Assembly: GCA_963727915.1 (NCBI GenBank) | Contig: CAVSID010000001.1 | Location: forward strand, 248,001-312,000 | DNA: 64,000 nt | Reading direction: 5' to 3' | DNA from: CAWAND01 sp963727915 | GTDB taxonomy: Bacteria; Chloroflexota; Anaerolineae; Anaerolineales; E44-bin32 | In this document: one piece after another, positions 51,489-62,397 of the stretch | Position numbering within the stretch: the stretch's first letter is position 1 | Layout of the letters: every line of letters starts with the position of its first letter | The notes under the pieces: generated by a model | What the model was told of the DNA's origin: nothing | The model's database searches: none | The model's input: the letters and a program-made list of their open reading frames with translations, nothing else | Translations under genes and position numbers: made by a program

Positions 51489-53288
51489 CTAGTGTGGCAT
51501 CACGTCCCACTTCTCGAACGACTGCCGCTGGATCACCGAGTAGGTGCGATCGATGTACGGTTTGGTCACCGAAAGAGTGGTGTACCAGTAGATCGGGATC
51601 ATCGCCGCATCGGTCTTGACCAGGATTTCCTCAGCCTGCGCGTACAGATCGGTGCGCTTCTGAGCATCGGTCTCCGTGGCTGCCTTGGTCAACAGATCCT
51701 CGAAAGCAGGATCGTCCCAGTTGAAGCCGCCACCCTCGCTCGGGTTGGCCGAACCACCGAAGCCAGCGTCTTCCTTGAGGAAGTTGTTGGCGTCCGGATA
51801 GTCCTGGCACCAGCCGAGGCGGAAGATCTGCGGTGTGGCCACGGGGTCACGGATCGTGTTCAGGTAGACCTTCCATTCCTGGTTGGTCAGTTTGACATTG
51901 ACACCCAGGGTGTCGGCCCACATCTGCTGGATGGCTTCAGCGATTTGCTGATGTCCAGAAGAGGTGTTGAACATCAGGGTGATGTCCAGCTGATCGGCCG
52001 TCTGGCCGGTCTCGTCCAGGTAGGACTTGAGCTGCGCCTTGGCGTCGTCCGGGTTGTAGTACACACCCAGATCGGGGTACTTGTCCGGGCTCGGTGCACC
52101 TGCCAGGCCGGGCACGGAGAACCAGTGCGCCGGCAGCTGGCCGCCCTTGGTCACGTTGTCGATCAGGCTCTGGCGATCGACGGCCTCGGACAGAGCCAGG
52201 CGGACGCGCTGATCACTCACCACTGGGGCCTTGGTGTTGAAGCCGTAGTAGTAGGTGCAGGGCGACGGGCCGATGTAGAGCTCTTTGGAGAGCGTGGGGT
52301 CGGACTTCACGCGGTCGATGTCGGACAGTGGGACCGCAGAGAAGTCGACATCGCCGGCTTCATAGGCAGCGAAGGCCGGCTGCGAGTCCAGCATGCTGAA
52401 CTGCACTTCGTCGATTTTCGGCTGCGGGGTGTTGTCCGTGCCGGGCCAGAAGGGGTTCTTGACGATGGTCAGCGTCGAGTCATGGACCCATTCCTTCAGG
52501 GCGAAGGGGCCATAGCTCTGCATGAAGCCTGGCTCGATCCAGCGCTCGCCGCGCGCCTCGGTGCAGTCATCGCCTTCGATGATCCACTTAGGTTCGGCAC
52601 GGGCGATCCACATCCCGGCGATGTTGACGTTGTAGGCTGCTTCTTGATTGAAAGTGATCGACAGAGTCGTGGCGTCCGGGGCGGACACACCGACGCCGTC
52701 GGCCGTGCCGTCGCCGCTATTGTATGCATCGGCGCCCGCAACTGCGAAGCCCAACACATACGCATAGGACGAAGCCGTCGCCGGGTTGATGGTGCGCAGA
52801 AGGCCGTACATGAAGTCTTGCGCGGTCACCATACGCGGGTTGCCGTCGCAGTCCATCACCTGCACGACCTTCGAGCCATCCCAGCGCACCCACGGGATAT
52901 CGTCCCGCAGATGGAAGGTGATGGTCTTGCCGTCGGCGCTCGTGTCCCACGATGTTGCCATGGCTGGCAACAACTCGCCTGTCGCCTCGTCCTGTCGGGT
53001 CAGGCCAACCGTGATTTCCTCAACAACCTGGACCGAGGAGGTGTCGGTCGACAGCGAGGGGTCAAGGGTCGGAACGTCGCCTGAACCAAAGCTGGCGGCG
53101 TCGCGAACGACCTTGGGGCCCATCGCCTCAGCACCCGGGGTGGCGGTGATGACGACGGTTTGCGGCGTGCCTTCGACCATGCGAGTGACCTCGATGGTCT
53201 GGGGTGCGGCGGCACCGCCGCAGGCGGTCAGGACCATGCTGGCGACAACCAGCAGTCCGAACACCATCATAAACTTGCTTGTTCTCAT
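51489..53288 (-). CDS. Extracellular solute-binding lipoprotein, family 5 (peptide type)
   Basis: 599 residues, intact. The lipoprotein signal peptide MRTSKFMMVFGLLVVASM ends in the lipobox LTAC. SBP family 5 features follow: DPSLSTDTSSVQVVEEITVG, then LPAMATSWDTSADGKTITFH and the C-terminal WDVMPH. It captures oligopeptides or similar solutes for the adjacent permeases. The start is ATG 53288, with GGAAGGAGAAG upstream; an in-frame upstream start is rejected because it would bury the signal peptide. Confidence 0.93.
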   Translation of the reverse strand: MRTSKFMMVFGLLVVASMVLTACGGAAAPQTIEVTRMVEGTPQTVVITATPGAEAMGPKVVRDAASFGSGDVPTLDPSLSTDTSSVQVVEEITVGLTRQDEATGELLPAMATSWDTSADGKTITFHLRDDIPWVRWDGSKVVQVMDCDGNPRMVTAQDFMYGLLRTINPATASSYAYVLGFAVAGADAYNSGDGTADGVGVSAPDATTLSITFNQEAAYNVNIAGMWIARAEPKWIIEGDDCTEARGERWIEPGFMQSYGPFALKEWVHDSTLTIVKNPFWPGTDNTPQPKIDEVQFSMLDSQPAFAAYEAGDVDFSAVPLSDIDRVKSDPTLSKELYIGPSPCTYYYGFNTKAPVVSDQRVRLALSEAVDRQSLIDNVTKGGQLPAHWFSVPGLAGAPSPDKYPDLGVYYNPDDAKAQLKSYLDETGQTADQLDITLMFNTSSGHQQIAEAIQQMWADTLGVNVKLTNQEWKVYLNTIRDPVATPQIFRLGWCQDYPDANNFLKEDAGFGGSANPSEGGGFNWDDPAFEDLLTKAATETDAQKRTDLYAQAEEILVKTDAAMIPIYWYTTLSVTKPYIDRTYSVIQRQSFEKWDVMPH

Positions 53289-53458
53289 GGCGCTCTCTTC
53301 TCCTTCCAAGAGGAATTAAGATGCGATCCCAAACGGGTCTTGCTTGCATTGCGCTTGCTCCCTATAACACCACCTCCTCTCAACTTTTTTCGGCTCAGCA
53401 ATCGCTCTTCTCGTGCAACAAACAGCAGCCTGCATCGACTGTCCAGGCTGCCCACATT

Positions 53459-54450
53459 CTAAACCAGGTGGCAGTACACCCAGTGTCGTGGCGAGGCTTC
53501 CCGCCATTCGGGATGTCACGTTCTCGCAAACCTCAACCGCCAGTGGGCAACGGGTGTGGAATTGGCAACCCGACGGTGGGTTGGCCGGGCTGGGGACATC
53601 GCCTTCGAGGATGATCCTCTTGCGCCGCTTCTCTTTGCCCGGATCTGGGATCGGAACAGCCGAAAGCAGCGCCTGGGTATAGGGGTGAAGAGGATTGGAA
53701 TACAGCTCCTCTCGATCAGCCAATTCCATGATCTTGCCCAAATACATGACGGCCACCCGATCGGAAATATGGCGCACCATGCTCAGGTCGTGGGCGATGA
53801 ACAGATAGGTGAGCCCCAGCTTGTCCTGAAGTTCTTGCAGCAGGTTGACAACCTGGGCCTGGATGGACACATCCAACGCCGAGATCGGCTCGTCGCAGAC
53901 GATGAACTCGGGCTCGAGCGCCAGGGCCCGCGCAATTCCAATGCGCTGCCGCTGCCCGCCCGAGAATTCGTGGGGATAGCGGTTGATGAAATAGGGATTG
54001 AGGCCCACCAGGCGCAGCAGTTCCTCGACGCGCTCGCGGCGCTCGCGGCGGTTACCGATCTTGATGGACATCCAGCGGTTCCCCGACAATGGCGCCCACT
54101 GTCATACGCGGGTTGAGGGAGGCATACGGGTCTTGGAAGATGATCTGCAGACTCGCGCCGCAGGTTACGCAGCTTCTCGGCGCCGACCTCGGTCAGATCG
54201 ATTTCGCCGAAGAAGACATGGCCGGATGTGGGTGGGTAGAGCTGCAGGATCGAGCGCCCGGTGGTGGACTTGCCGCAGCCGCTCTCGCCCACCAGACCCA
54301 GGGTCTCGCCCTGAGAAGATGTCGAAGCTGACGCCATCGACTGCCTTGACGGCACCCACCTGCCGCTGGAGCAAGATGCCGCGTGTGATCGGAAAGTGCT
54401 TCTTCAAGATCGACGACGCGAACCAGGGCCTTGCCGTTGGTCTCCGTCAT
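53459..54450 (-). CDS. Peptide-type ABC transporter ATP-binding protein (OppF/DppF-like)
   Basis: About 330 residues. It starts MTETNGKALVRVVDLKKHFP at ATG 54450, overlapping the stop of the OppD-like gene (ATGA). Walker A is GESGCGKST, the ABC signature EFSGGQRQRIGIARALA, and Walker B EFIVCDEPISALD. The C-terminal Cys-containing oligopeptide-transporter extension reads CQFHTRCPLAVEVC. Breaks lie near 54400, 54320, 54150, 54080 and 53510. After the last, the end EWREASPRHWVYCHLV and TAG 53459 matches the family. Confidence 0.92.
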
Positions 54451-55487
54451 GCCACCGGCTCCGGCATGGCGATGCCTGCTTCGGCCAGCATATCCTGCCT
54501 TAGCTCGCTGGTCTCCATGTCGACCCAGCAGGCCGCTCTGTGATTGGGCCCCAGCATGTACAGGGGCGGATTGTGCTGCCGGCAAATTTCCTTCACATAG
54601 GGACAGCGCTCGGCGAAGGGACAACCTGGCGGCAGATCGACCAGGTCGGGCGGCAGGCCCTCAATCGACTGGAGCTTCTCGCTTTGGTCCTTGTCCATCC
54701 GCGGCAGGGATCTGAGCAATAGTGCGGTGTACGGATGCGTGGGGTGCTCGTACAGATCATCTACCATGGCGTCTTCGACAATGAAGCCAGCGTACATCAC
54801 CAGAACCCTGTCGGCCAGGCCCGCCACGACGCCCAGGTCATGCGTGATCCAGATCAGCGACATGCCGAACTGCTCGCGCAACCGCAGGACCAGGTCGATG
54901 ATCTGCGCCTGGATGGTCACGTCCAGCGCCGTCGTCGGCTCGTCGGCGATCAGCAAGGTCGGGTTGCAGCTCAGACGCCATGGCGATCATGGCCCGCTGC
55001 CGCATGCCGCCCGAAAATTGGTGGGGATAGTCGTTCGAGCCGATCGCGCCGCGTTGGGGATGCCCACCAGCTCCAGCAACTGGGCAGCGCGCTCCTCGGC
55101 ATCCTCTTCACTCATCCCCAAATGGACCATCAGGGGCTCTTTGAGCTGCAGGCCCACCGTCAGCACCGGGATTGAGCGAGGTCATCGGGTCTTGGAATAC
55201 CATGGCAATTTGGCTGCCACGGATGGTCCGCATTTTCGATCTGGGGGAGTTCGAAGAAGATCCTGGCCGTTGAAGATGACTTGCCCTTCGACCGTCGCCG
55301 GCGGCTCGGGAAGCAGCCGCATGACGGATAGGACCGACACGCTCTTGCCGCAACCGCTCTCCCCAACGATACCGACGGACTCGCCCTCTTCGATGCTGTA
55401 CGAAATCCCGTTGACCGCCTTGACTGTCCCTTCGTCGGTATGGAACCTGGTGGTCAGGTCCTTGACTTCGAGAATGTGTCGAGACAA
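54447..55487 (-). CDS. Peptide-type ABC transporter ATP-binding protein (OppD/DppD-like)
   Basis: About 346 residues. It starts MSRHILEVKDLTTRFHTDEG at 55487, with Walker A GESGCGKSVSVLS. ABC-signature sequence lies around 54990-55040 and Walker B is LLIADEPTTALDVTIQ. The C-terminal motif CPFAERCPYVKEIC is typical of OppD/DppD. Breaks lie near 55240, 55160, 55040 and 54970. It is the first gene of the operon. Confidence 0.92.
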
Positions 55488-55641
55488 GCGGTTCTCTCCA
55501 TCCCTACAGTCTTGGTTGTCATGGTTTGCGGTCGATGCCCGTCATCAGCCGACGAGCGACCCGGTCAGCCTCACCCGAATCGAGGTACGCCGAAGAGCGC
55601 AACCCTGGCCTGGGTCGGAAAGGCAGGCCGTGACCTGATCA

Positions 55642-56060
55642 TCAACGCCCTGCCTTTGAATTCTGCAATCTGTGAGTTAATCCACCTGCCGGGATTATAC
55701 CCACAAATGGGCCTCCGTCAACCATGAGCACTCTTCGCCCGCCCAGTTGTCCGGACAAGATGGACCCTGCTCGGGCTCTCACGCTCCGCAGGCTGAGCAT
55801 CCCGAAATCCGAGCGGGCTGGCGTACAGCATGACGTTGTTGGACATCCGGTGCTCGATATCTTTGTAGATCGGCAAGCCGCGCGCCCATTCGGGAGGTCT
55901 GCCGGGAACCCGGCCGGGCACATTCCATGGCCAGCGCGGCTGTCTCAAGCACCCGTCGCCGCGCAGCTGGCGGCGCTGACACTTCGGCACGCCATTCGCG
56001 CAGCGACTGCCTCAATTCGTAGTCGAAATCAGGCTCGTTGAACAGTCTAAGAAAACTCAT
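55642..56060 (-). CDS. Unknown small protein translationally coupled to an ECF sigma factor
   Basis: About 139 residues. ATG 56060 overlaps the sigma-factor stop (ATGA). It begins SFLRLFNEPDFDYELRQSLR with EWRAEVSAPPAARRRVLE; the probable continuation is RPPEWARGLPIYKDIEHRMS with NNVMLYASPLG. The C-terminal part LGGRRVLMVDGGPFVGIIPA ends at 55642. At least two frame breaks (near 55925 and 55800) make the middle uncertain. No membrane segment or HxxxCxxC zinc motif is visible, so it is not a recognisable anti-sigma factor, although the coupling would suit one. Confidence 0.5.
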
Positions 56061-56642
56061 ACGTCGCCAACGTCATCTGCCAGGCCTCCGTGCGCAGCCG
56101 CTTCTTCAAGGGCTACCCGCGCATAGTACATTCGCGACTTAACCGTACCCTCGGGAACCCCCAAAATCTCAGCGATCTTGCTCATCGGCAAATCGTTCAC
56201 ATAGTACATCACCACCACCACCCGCTGCGGGAACGGAAGCAGGGCCACCGCCCGCCGAACGCGGTCGGCTTGTTCTTGGATTTCAAGCTGGTGATGGGGG
56301 GTAGGCCGAACTTCCCTGCTCAACCATTCCCCAAGCTCACCCAGGTAGCGCATCCAGCGTTTGCGCTTCTTGATCCAGGTATACGACAGGTTGGCCGTCA
56401 CCCGGTAGAGCCATGGTTCAAGCGGCCGATCCGGATCGACACGGTGCGCAAACCGATGCATCCTGAGAAAAACATCCTGCAGCAAGTCGGATGCGGCGTC
56501 TTCATCGTTGGTGATCATCGAGCGCGGTTCGATAAACTCTTTGTTGATGGCGATCATACAGCACGCCCAGAGCGTCGAGGTTGCCGCGTTGGAGCTCTAG
56601 GATCAGTTCCCTGTCGCTATCTTGGACCAGTGTTTGGGCCAT
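56057..56642 (-). CDS. ECF-type RNA polymerase sigma factor
   Basis: About 195 residues. It begins MAQTLVQDSDRELILELQRG at ATG 56642. Sigma region 2 includes DAASDLLQDVFLRMHRFAHR and PWLYRVTANLSYTWIKKRKR. Region 4 reads LLPFPQRVVVVMYYVNDLPM then IAEILGVPEGTVKSRMYYAR. The frame breaks near 56520, between VYRTAL and MITNDEDAASD. Coupled to the downstream unknown protein; the upstream gene is the second solute-binding lipoprotein. Confidence 0.88.
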
Positions 56643-56751
56643 TTCTCTGCGACTTCGTTTCCCTATCTACGGATGGGCGGCACAAAGGGTTCAAACCAAA
56701 TTTCCCTTCCAGTCTAGCGCAAGTTTGTTACGAGCCGATTGCTTCCCGGCA

Positions 56752-58671
56752 TCAGGTCCCGGAAGGGCAGGCGTGCAGGGCTTCGATGTTCCATAAGCAC
56801 GCTTGGGGACGAAGGATCCAGGCTGACACCGCACAGCCAGGGTGCGTAGGCCACCAGCCTGGGTCTGCACGAAAGCGGGATCGCAGGCGTTGATCCCGCA
56901 AGATGGCCTGCGTCTGGCAGACGGCATCGCCGTAGCCCGGGCTGTCCGGCACCCCCAAGACAGGCACTCCGCATGCGGCGTCGTAGGCCTGATCGCTGAA
57001 ACCGGATGCGTTACTTCCATAGGGATGGTCATCGGAGGGGACTTCCCAGCTGGCAAACATGTCGCACGGCGGCGAAATCAGCGTGGGCCAGGACCAAACG
57101 ACGGCTTGAAATGTCCGACCGAAGACCGGCCCGTCGGGCCAACTGGCGAACAAATCGGCCGTGTCCATCGTGTTCGACATTGATTTCTACGCCGCACTGC
57201 GGCCAATTCGGATGTCAAGAGGTCCCAAGGCGGGCATAGACATCCCCCATGGGCATCAAGACCTCGAAGCTAACGGTGTCCCATCCGGGACTCCCGCGAA
57301 TTCCGTTCGCCGCTCTTGGTCGGTCGCTAGAACTTCCCGGCCGCCCATCCGGCATCTTCCAAGAGTTGGCGCCCGGCGGAGGGATTGTATGCCGTTGGCG
57401 TGGCTGGGACAGCGTAGAGCGGATGGGACGGCGGGCAGGTAGCTGTCGGCGGCCTCGCCTGTGCCATAGAGCACCGAATCTGTGATCGCCTGCCGGTCGA
57501 TGCAGGCGGAAAGAGCACGCCGGGTCCGAACATCGGCAAACAAGCCCGTAGTCTGACCATCGCCGACAGGATCCAAGTTCATATCCAGCCGCATGACAAG
57601 TGGGCCAGGAACTTGCGACGTACGCCAGATCGCCGGACTGGCCTGGGCAGGCATCCAGCTGCGGCACGTCGCCGGGCCCCAGGAGGGTCTCGTCCAGGAC
57701 ATCGCATTCGCCTGTCTTGACCTGGTCGATAGCGCTGCCGGCCTGATCGCCCAGGAAACGAAAGACCACTCGTTCGAAGGCATGCCTGTCGGCTGCCGCC
57801 CAGTAGGAGGCGTTCGGAGTGAGCACGATTTGTTCGCCGGCTGTCCAATGGTCGATCCGGTAAGGGCCCCACCCGATGGGCGTCCTGGCCGCCAGATCGG
57901 ATGCCCGCACTTCCGTCTGCCGTCATGCCCTCAAGCACGTGCTTCGGCAAGGGCGTCCAGAAGTTGGACTGATAGTCGGCATCGACAAATCCTGGCAGAC
58001 CGGCCCACTCCACGGTCAGATCATCGACCGCCTTATAGCTGAAAGTGCGGGCAAAAAGATACTTGGTGCTGGGCGTGGCGGGATCCCATCCAGGGCATAG
58101 GAGAAGACCGTGTCGGCCGATGTGAGCGGTTGGCCATCCGACCATGTCAGATCCGCTTTGAGCGTGAAATCGGCCACCAGCCGATCCATGTCAACCGAAC
58201 CGCCCCGTACGTCTGAACACAGTCTTGCTGCGTGCAGCCGGATGGGAGGTAGGGCAGGCCGCGGGCGAGGGATTCCGGTTGATCGGTTTCGGGGTTGATA
58301 GTAGATGTCCCCTGACCGAAGGCTCACGCTCTCAAACCGCGCCTGGCCGTTGGCCAAAGCTGGGCAGGCCATCCAGGATGACGGGCACGGGTTGGAAACC
58401 CAACACATCCGTTGGGCCATCGTAGATGGCCTCGAGGACCGTGTCGGCCTCACGGCTGGTGTCATCGTACAGATAGAGCGAACTCGGCTCTTGGGCCAGG
58501 CAGACGACCAAATCGGTGTGGATCGGTGGTGCTGTCGGTGTGGGCGCCGAGATGCCGACGCTTTGTGTCGGCGCCAGAGTCGGAAGCGCCGGCTCAGGCA
58601 GGCGCGAGCAAGCAGCTAGACATCCGACGGCGCCCAACCATAAGCAGAGAGCTCACCAAAGGTCTTCTCAT
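56752..58671 (-). CDS. Second solute-binding lipoprotein, family 5-like
   Basis: About 639 residues when rejoined. The signal peptide begins MRRPLVSSLLMV and, after a break near 58640, continues GAVGCLAACSRLPEP with lipobox LAAC. A Pro/Thr linker follows. The SBP_bac_5 features are DLVVCLAQEPSSLYLYDDTS, TPIGWGPYRIDHWTAGEQIV and LTPNASYWAAADRHAFERVV, ending SSPSVLWNIEALHACPSGT. At least seven frame breaks. The start ATG 58671 has AAAGGAGAAGG upstream and overlaps the trmD stop. No permease or ATPase genes are next to it, so it may share a transporter or act as a sensor. Confidence 0.78.
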
Positions 58672-59449
58672 CCCCCTTCTCCTTTGTCAAACGACGGTCC
58701 TGGACGAGTTGGACTCCTGTGCAGTACTCGTCCAGGAAAGACCTGGTCCTCATCGCTGAGGCGCGCCGAAGCGAGTAAGTCCGGCCTACGATCAAAGGTC
58801 CTCAAGAGCGACTGCTGACGGCGCCACCGTGCGATCGCTGCGTGATCCCCGATCGCAGAATATCTGGCACCGGCCAGCCGCGGAACTCGGCTGGCCGTGT
58901 AAAGTGGGGATACTCCAACAATCCGTCCGGAAAAGGAATCGCCTACAGCCGCCGACTCGTCGCCCAAGACACCGGGAAGCCATCGGGCCACGGCATCGAT
59001 CACCATCAAGCGCGGGCAGTTCGCCGCCAGTAAGCACAAAATCCCCAACTGAAATCTCGTCCGTCGCCAGATGCTTTCGCACACGCTCGTCGACCCCTTC
59101 GTAGCGGCCGGCGATCAACGCCAGGCGTGGATGCTGCGCCAAGCGCTGCAGCCTTCTTTTGATTAAGCGGGCGGCCCTGCGGAGACATAAGGATCACCGG
59201 CGTCATCTCCAGGACCTCGCCCAGAATATCTTCGACGGCGGCAAATATCGGCTCGGGCTTCATGACCATCCCTCCGCCGCCGCCGTAGGGGACATCATCC
59301 GTGGTTCGATGGCGATCAGTGGCATAGTCGCGGATGTCGATCAGGTGAACTCCAGCAGCCCATCATTCCATGGCCCGGCCGAGGACGCTGGCCTTGAGAT
59401 AGGGTTCCAATACGTCCGGCATCAGAGAGAAGACATCGAAGCGCATCAT
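58668..59449 (-). CDS. trmD: tRNA (guanine-37-N1)-methyltransferase
   Basis: Methylates G37 of tRNAs with SAM to prevent frameshifting. It starts MMRFDVFSLMPDVLEPYLKA at ATG 59449 (or 59446). It has VPYGGGGGMVMKPEPIFAAV, the SAM-knot motifs LIAGRYEGVDERV and DEISVGDFVLTGGELPAL, and GDHAAIARWRRQQSLLRT near the end. Breaks are near 59370, 59160, 59040 and 58910. The assigned tail SFDKGEGG is atypical and the true stop may differ. Unusually it is not with rpsP, rimM or rplS but between a GGDEF gene and a lipoprotein gene, with ATGA overlaps on both sides. Confidence 0.9.
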
Positions 59450-61842
59450 GCCCAGCCCGTCACTGCCACTTTGTCCCGACCCTGTTCTTTGGCCGCGGTA
59501 GAGCGCCTGATCGGCCACATCCACCAGACTGTCGGCATCCGCAGCGTCATCCCTCAAGCGTTGCGATCCCCTGGCTGGCGGTCGGGGACGGCATCTTCCT
59601 TCCCAGGCGATCGATGGGCTCGAGCGACTCCAAGGTGTCCCGAATTCGGTCGGCGACCATGCGCGCTTGAGATTTGGTGGCGCCGGACAGCGCCACGCCA
59701 AACTCCTCGCCACCCCAACGGCCCACGGCATCGCGCTTCTTGACATTCGCCCTGATGGCCTGGACGGTGGTCTTGAGTGCTGCGTCACCCGCCACATGCC
59801 CGAACTGGTCATTGTAGGCCTTGAAGTGGTCGACATCCAGCATGATCAGAACTCAAGGGTGTCTCGTCGCCTTTGGCGTCCTCCACCATGGCATGCAGCG
59901 CAGTGACAAAAGCCCCATGGTTCAAGCACTTGAGTAAGGCTGTCCAGTCTGGCCTGCGCTTGAACCTGGGCGTGATGTCGGGCGTTGTCGAGGGCCACAC
60001 CGATTTGTTCCGTGACCATACCCAACAGGCGCTCATCATCTGCGCCGAACGCGTGCGGCCGGCTGGATTGGACCACGAGGACGCCGATCACGCGATTGTG
60101 TGCCACGATCGGGACCCCGATGTCGGACTGCACGTCGCCAAGCGATCGATCCGAGTTCTGGAAGGCATCGTCGGCGATCGCGACCCTGCCGTTCGGCTTT
60201 GCTGCTCTGAACCACCCGGCCGATCAGGCTCGAATCGTCCACCGGCAGCGATCAGATCGTCCTGCTTGGGCTGACCGCCCATCGGCCCAAACCCGGCAGC
60301 GTAGCTCAGCTTCGCTCCCGGGTTCATTGACCAGCAGCACATGGACCCACTCGAAGTCAAATTCCCCTGCCAGGAGCCGGCAGACTTCATTCAGCATCCA
60401 TTCGGTGTCCAGAATGGCGGAGACGCGACGGCTGATCTCCGCCACGGTGGCCAGCAGGTTGCGCTGTTCCACTTCACCTTCGAACGCCTTGGCATTCTGA
60501 ATGGCTGCCGCGGAGACACTGGCCAGCATTTCCGAGACCGACAACTCGGCTTCGTCCGGTCGCCGGTGATCGAGGAACCCGAGCGTCAGGACACCTAAGA
60601 TACGTCCGGTCGCCTTGAAGGGGGAGGAATGTAGATAGAACCCACATCCCCACGCACAAGCAATTCCCGCAGCTCGGGCATCTCGTGGTCAATGTCCTCG
60701 ACGATCAAGGGTTGGCCCTGGTGCAGGAAGGATTGAACCAGGGGATGATTCAACGGAAGGCTGATCGACAGCGCCGAACTGCTCAGGCCGACCTGGGCAG
60801 AGAGCACCAACGAATCGAGCAACTCATCCACGATCAACACTGAGCAGGTGGCGCTGTTGGCCAGGGCGGCGCCGCGGGAGACGATCTCCGACGAGGACGT
60901 CTCCCAAGCGATGGCGGGTGGTCAGAGTGGTCGCCAATTCCGCCAGGGCTGTCATTCGGAGCGTGCGCGCCCGTTCGGCTTCTTGGCTGCGGGTGTTCTC
61001 GATCGCCACGGCAGCAAAGGCCCCGATCGCCCTGCTAAGTGCGAGGTCGGCGATATCGAACTGTTTCACCGGATCGCCCAATGCCACGAGCAAGCAGCCA
61101 ATCATCTCGTCCCAACTGCATGAGCGGAATGCCCAAAAGGGAGCCCGTATCCTGCTTGGCGATGAAACCTTCTCCGACCAAGTTCGCGTAGGCTGGGTCC
61201 AAGGGATCCATAACAAGCACGGGCTCGGCTTGTCGCTCCATGGCCTCCAATAGAGGCTCCGACACCTGGGTCAGCCTCACACCGACGGCCGATTTGGCGC
61301 TCGGCCGGACCGCTCCGATCTCCGCCAGGCCCACGAAGTAGCTGCCCTCCGGCGCCAGGACCCACAAGCTTCCATGATCACCGCCAAGAGCATCGACGAC
61401 GGCCATGAGCATCTGCTCACGGAGTCGAACGGGGTCTTTGGATTGAACGATCAGGCGGCTAAGCTGCTCCATAACCCGCAGACGACGGGCGGCAAGATTG
61501 CGGGAAGACGCCAGCTGGCGGAGCTCAGGAAGACCCAGTCTGAAAGAAGTTGACTTTCATCAACCGGCAAGCCCTCGGCCAGAGATTGATCCCGTGCTGC
61601 AAGGCGCTCCAAGGGGATCAACAAGCCCCGGCTGAACAATCCAATACCCCACCAGGCACAAACCCAAGGCGAGCATAAAGAGCGAAGCGGCGGCAACTGC
61701 CAGGCCCAGTGCCGACAAGCCGCGGCCCCCCTTCGTCAGCCATGCCAACACGCCGACCGCCAAAAGCGCGGTCAGCGCTGAGCCTGCGAAAGACCCAAAG
61801 CAGGAGTTGCGTTCGGAGTTCCCCGGGAAATTTACGGGGCAT
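59446..61842 (-). CDS. Membrane-bound GAF-GGDEF protein (putative diguanylate cyclase)
   Basis: About 798 residues. The N-terminus has two hydrophobic segments (SALTALLAVGVLAWL; AAASLFMLALGLCLVGYWIV). Two or three GAF-like sensor domains follow (LMAVVDALGGDHGSLWVLAP; AHNRVIGVLVVQSSRPHAFG), then a C-terminal GGDEF domain with LDVDHFKAYNDQFGHVAGD and the active-site signature GGEEF, consistent with c-di-GMP synthesis. The allosteric I-site reads KKRD, so the usual RxxD arginine is missing. The corrected end is KEQGRDKVAVTGWA with TGA 59446, overlapping trmD. Many frame breaks. Confidence 0.82.
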
Positions 61843-61878
61843 CGGAGGTGACCTGCCCGTGAGAGCAATTGTCGGCGA

Positions 61879-62394
61879 TTATAGCACGCCAGATTTGGCT
61901 TGCCCCCAGTGCTCGATCATCGTCCGAGTGGACTCAAACGCCAGCGGAGGCAAAGTGTCCCGGCTAAAGAAACCCGAGGCATCGATGTCATCGCGCGCCG
62001 TCAGCGTGCCTCCCTTGAGCAGGCCGTGGTAAACAATGACGATGCTCGCCCCTTCGGCCTCGACGGGCTGGTGGATCACCTCCAGCAGACGGGCAGCTTC
62101 GACCTCCAGGCCCGTCTCCTCCAAACACTCTCTTTCAGCAGCCAGGCGTGGGTCCTCATCCCCGTCCACGAAGCCGGCGGGCAGGCTCCATTTGCCCAGT
62201 TCAGGTTCATTCACTCGGCGGACCAGGAGAACGCGCCCATCGTGAACAACGAAGACCGCCGCAGCGACTTTGGGGTCGAAGAAATGGACTCGTCCGCAAT
62301 TGGAGCATACCGGCCGATGTTTGCCAAAGGACTGCCGGAGCTCAACGGGGCTGCCGCACGACAGGCAGTAGCGTACTCGATCGTGGAAGGACAT
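61879..62394 (-). CDS. Nudix hydrolase with N-terminal zinc ribbon
   Basis: 171 residues, intact. CLSCGSPVELRQSFGKHRPV followed by CSNCGR forms a four-cysteine zinc ribbon, as in NudC-type and ADP-ribose-type Nudix proteins. The Nudix box GX5EX7REUXEEXGU is complete: GFVDGDEDPRLAAERECLEE then TGLEV. It hydrolyses a nucleoside diphosphate linked to another moiety; the substrate cannot be read from sequence. The SQPWPFPxS motif of NADH pyrophosphatases is absent, which argues against true NudC. Confidence 0.9.
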   Translation of the reverse strand: MSFHDRVRYCLSCGSPVELRQSFGKHRPVCSNCGRVHFFDPKVAAAVFVVHDGRVLLVRRVNEPELGKWSLPAGFVDGDEDPRLAAERECLEETGLEVEAARLLEVIHQPVEAEGASIVIVYHGLLKGGTLTARDDIDASGFFSRDTLPPLAFESTRTMIEHWGQAKSGVL

Positions 62395-62397
62395 CGC

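Noticed and set aside
51438..53084. Plus-strand frame of 548 codons opposite the solute-binding protein
   Set aside because: Composition (Val/Gly/Arg/His-rich, no domain) is that of an antisense shadow; the minus-strand gene is intact and well recognised.
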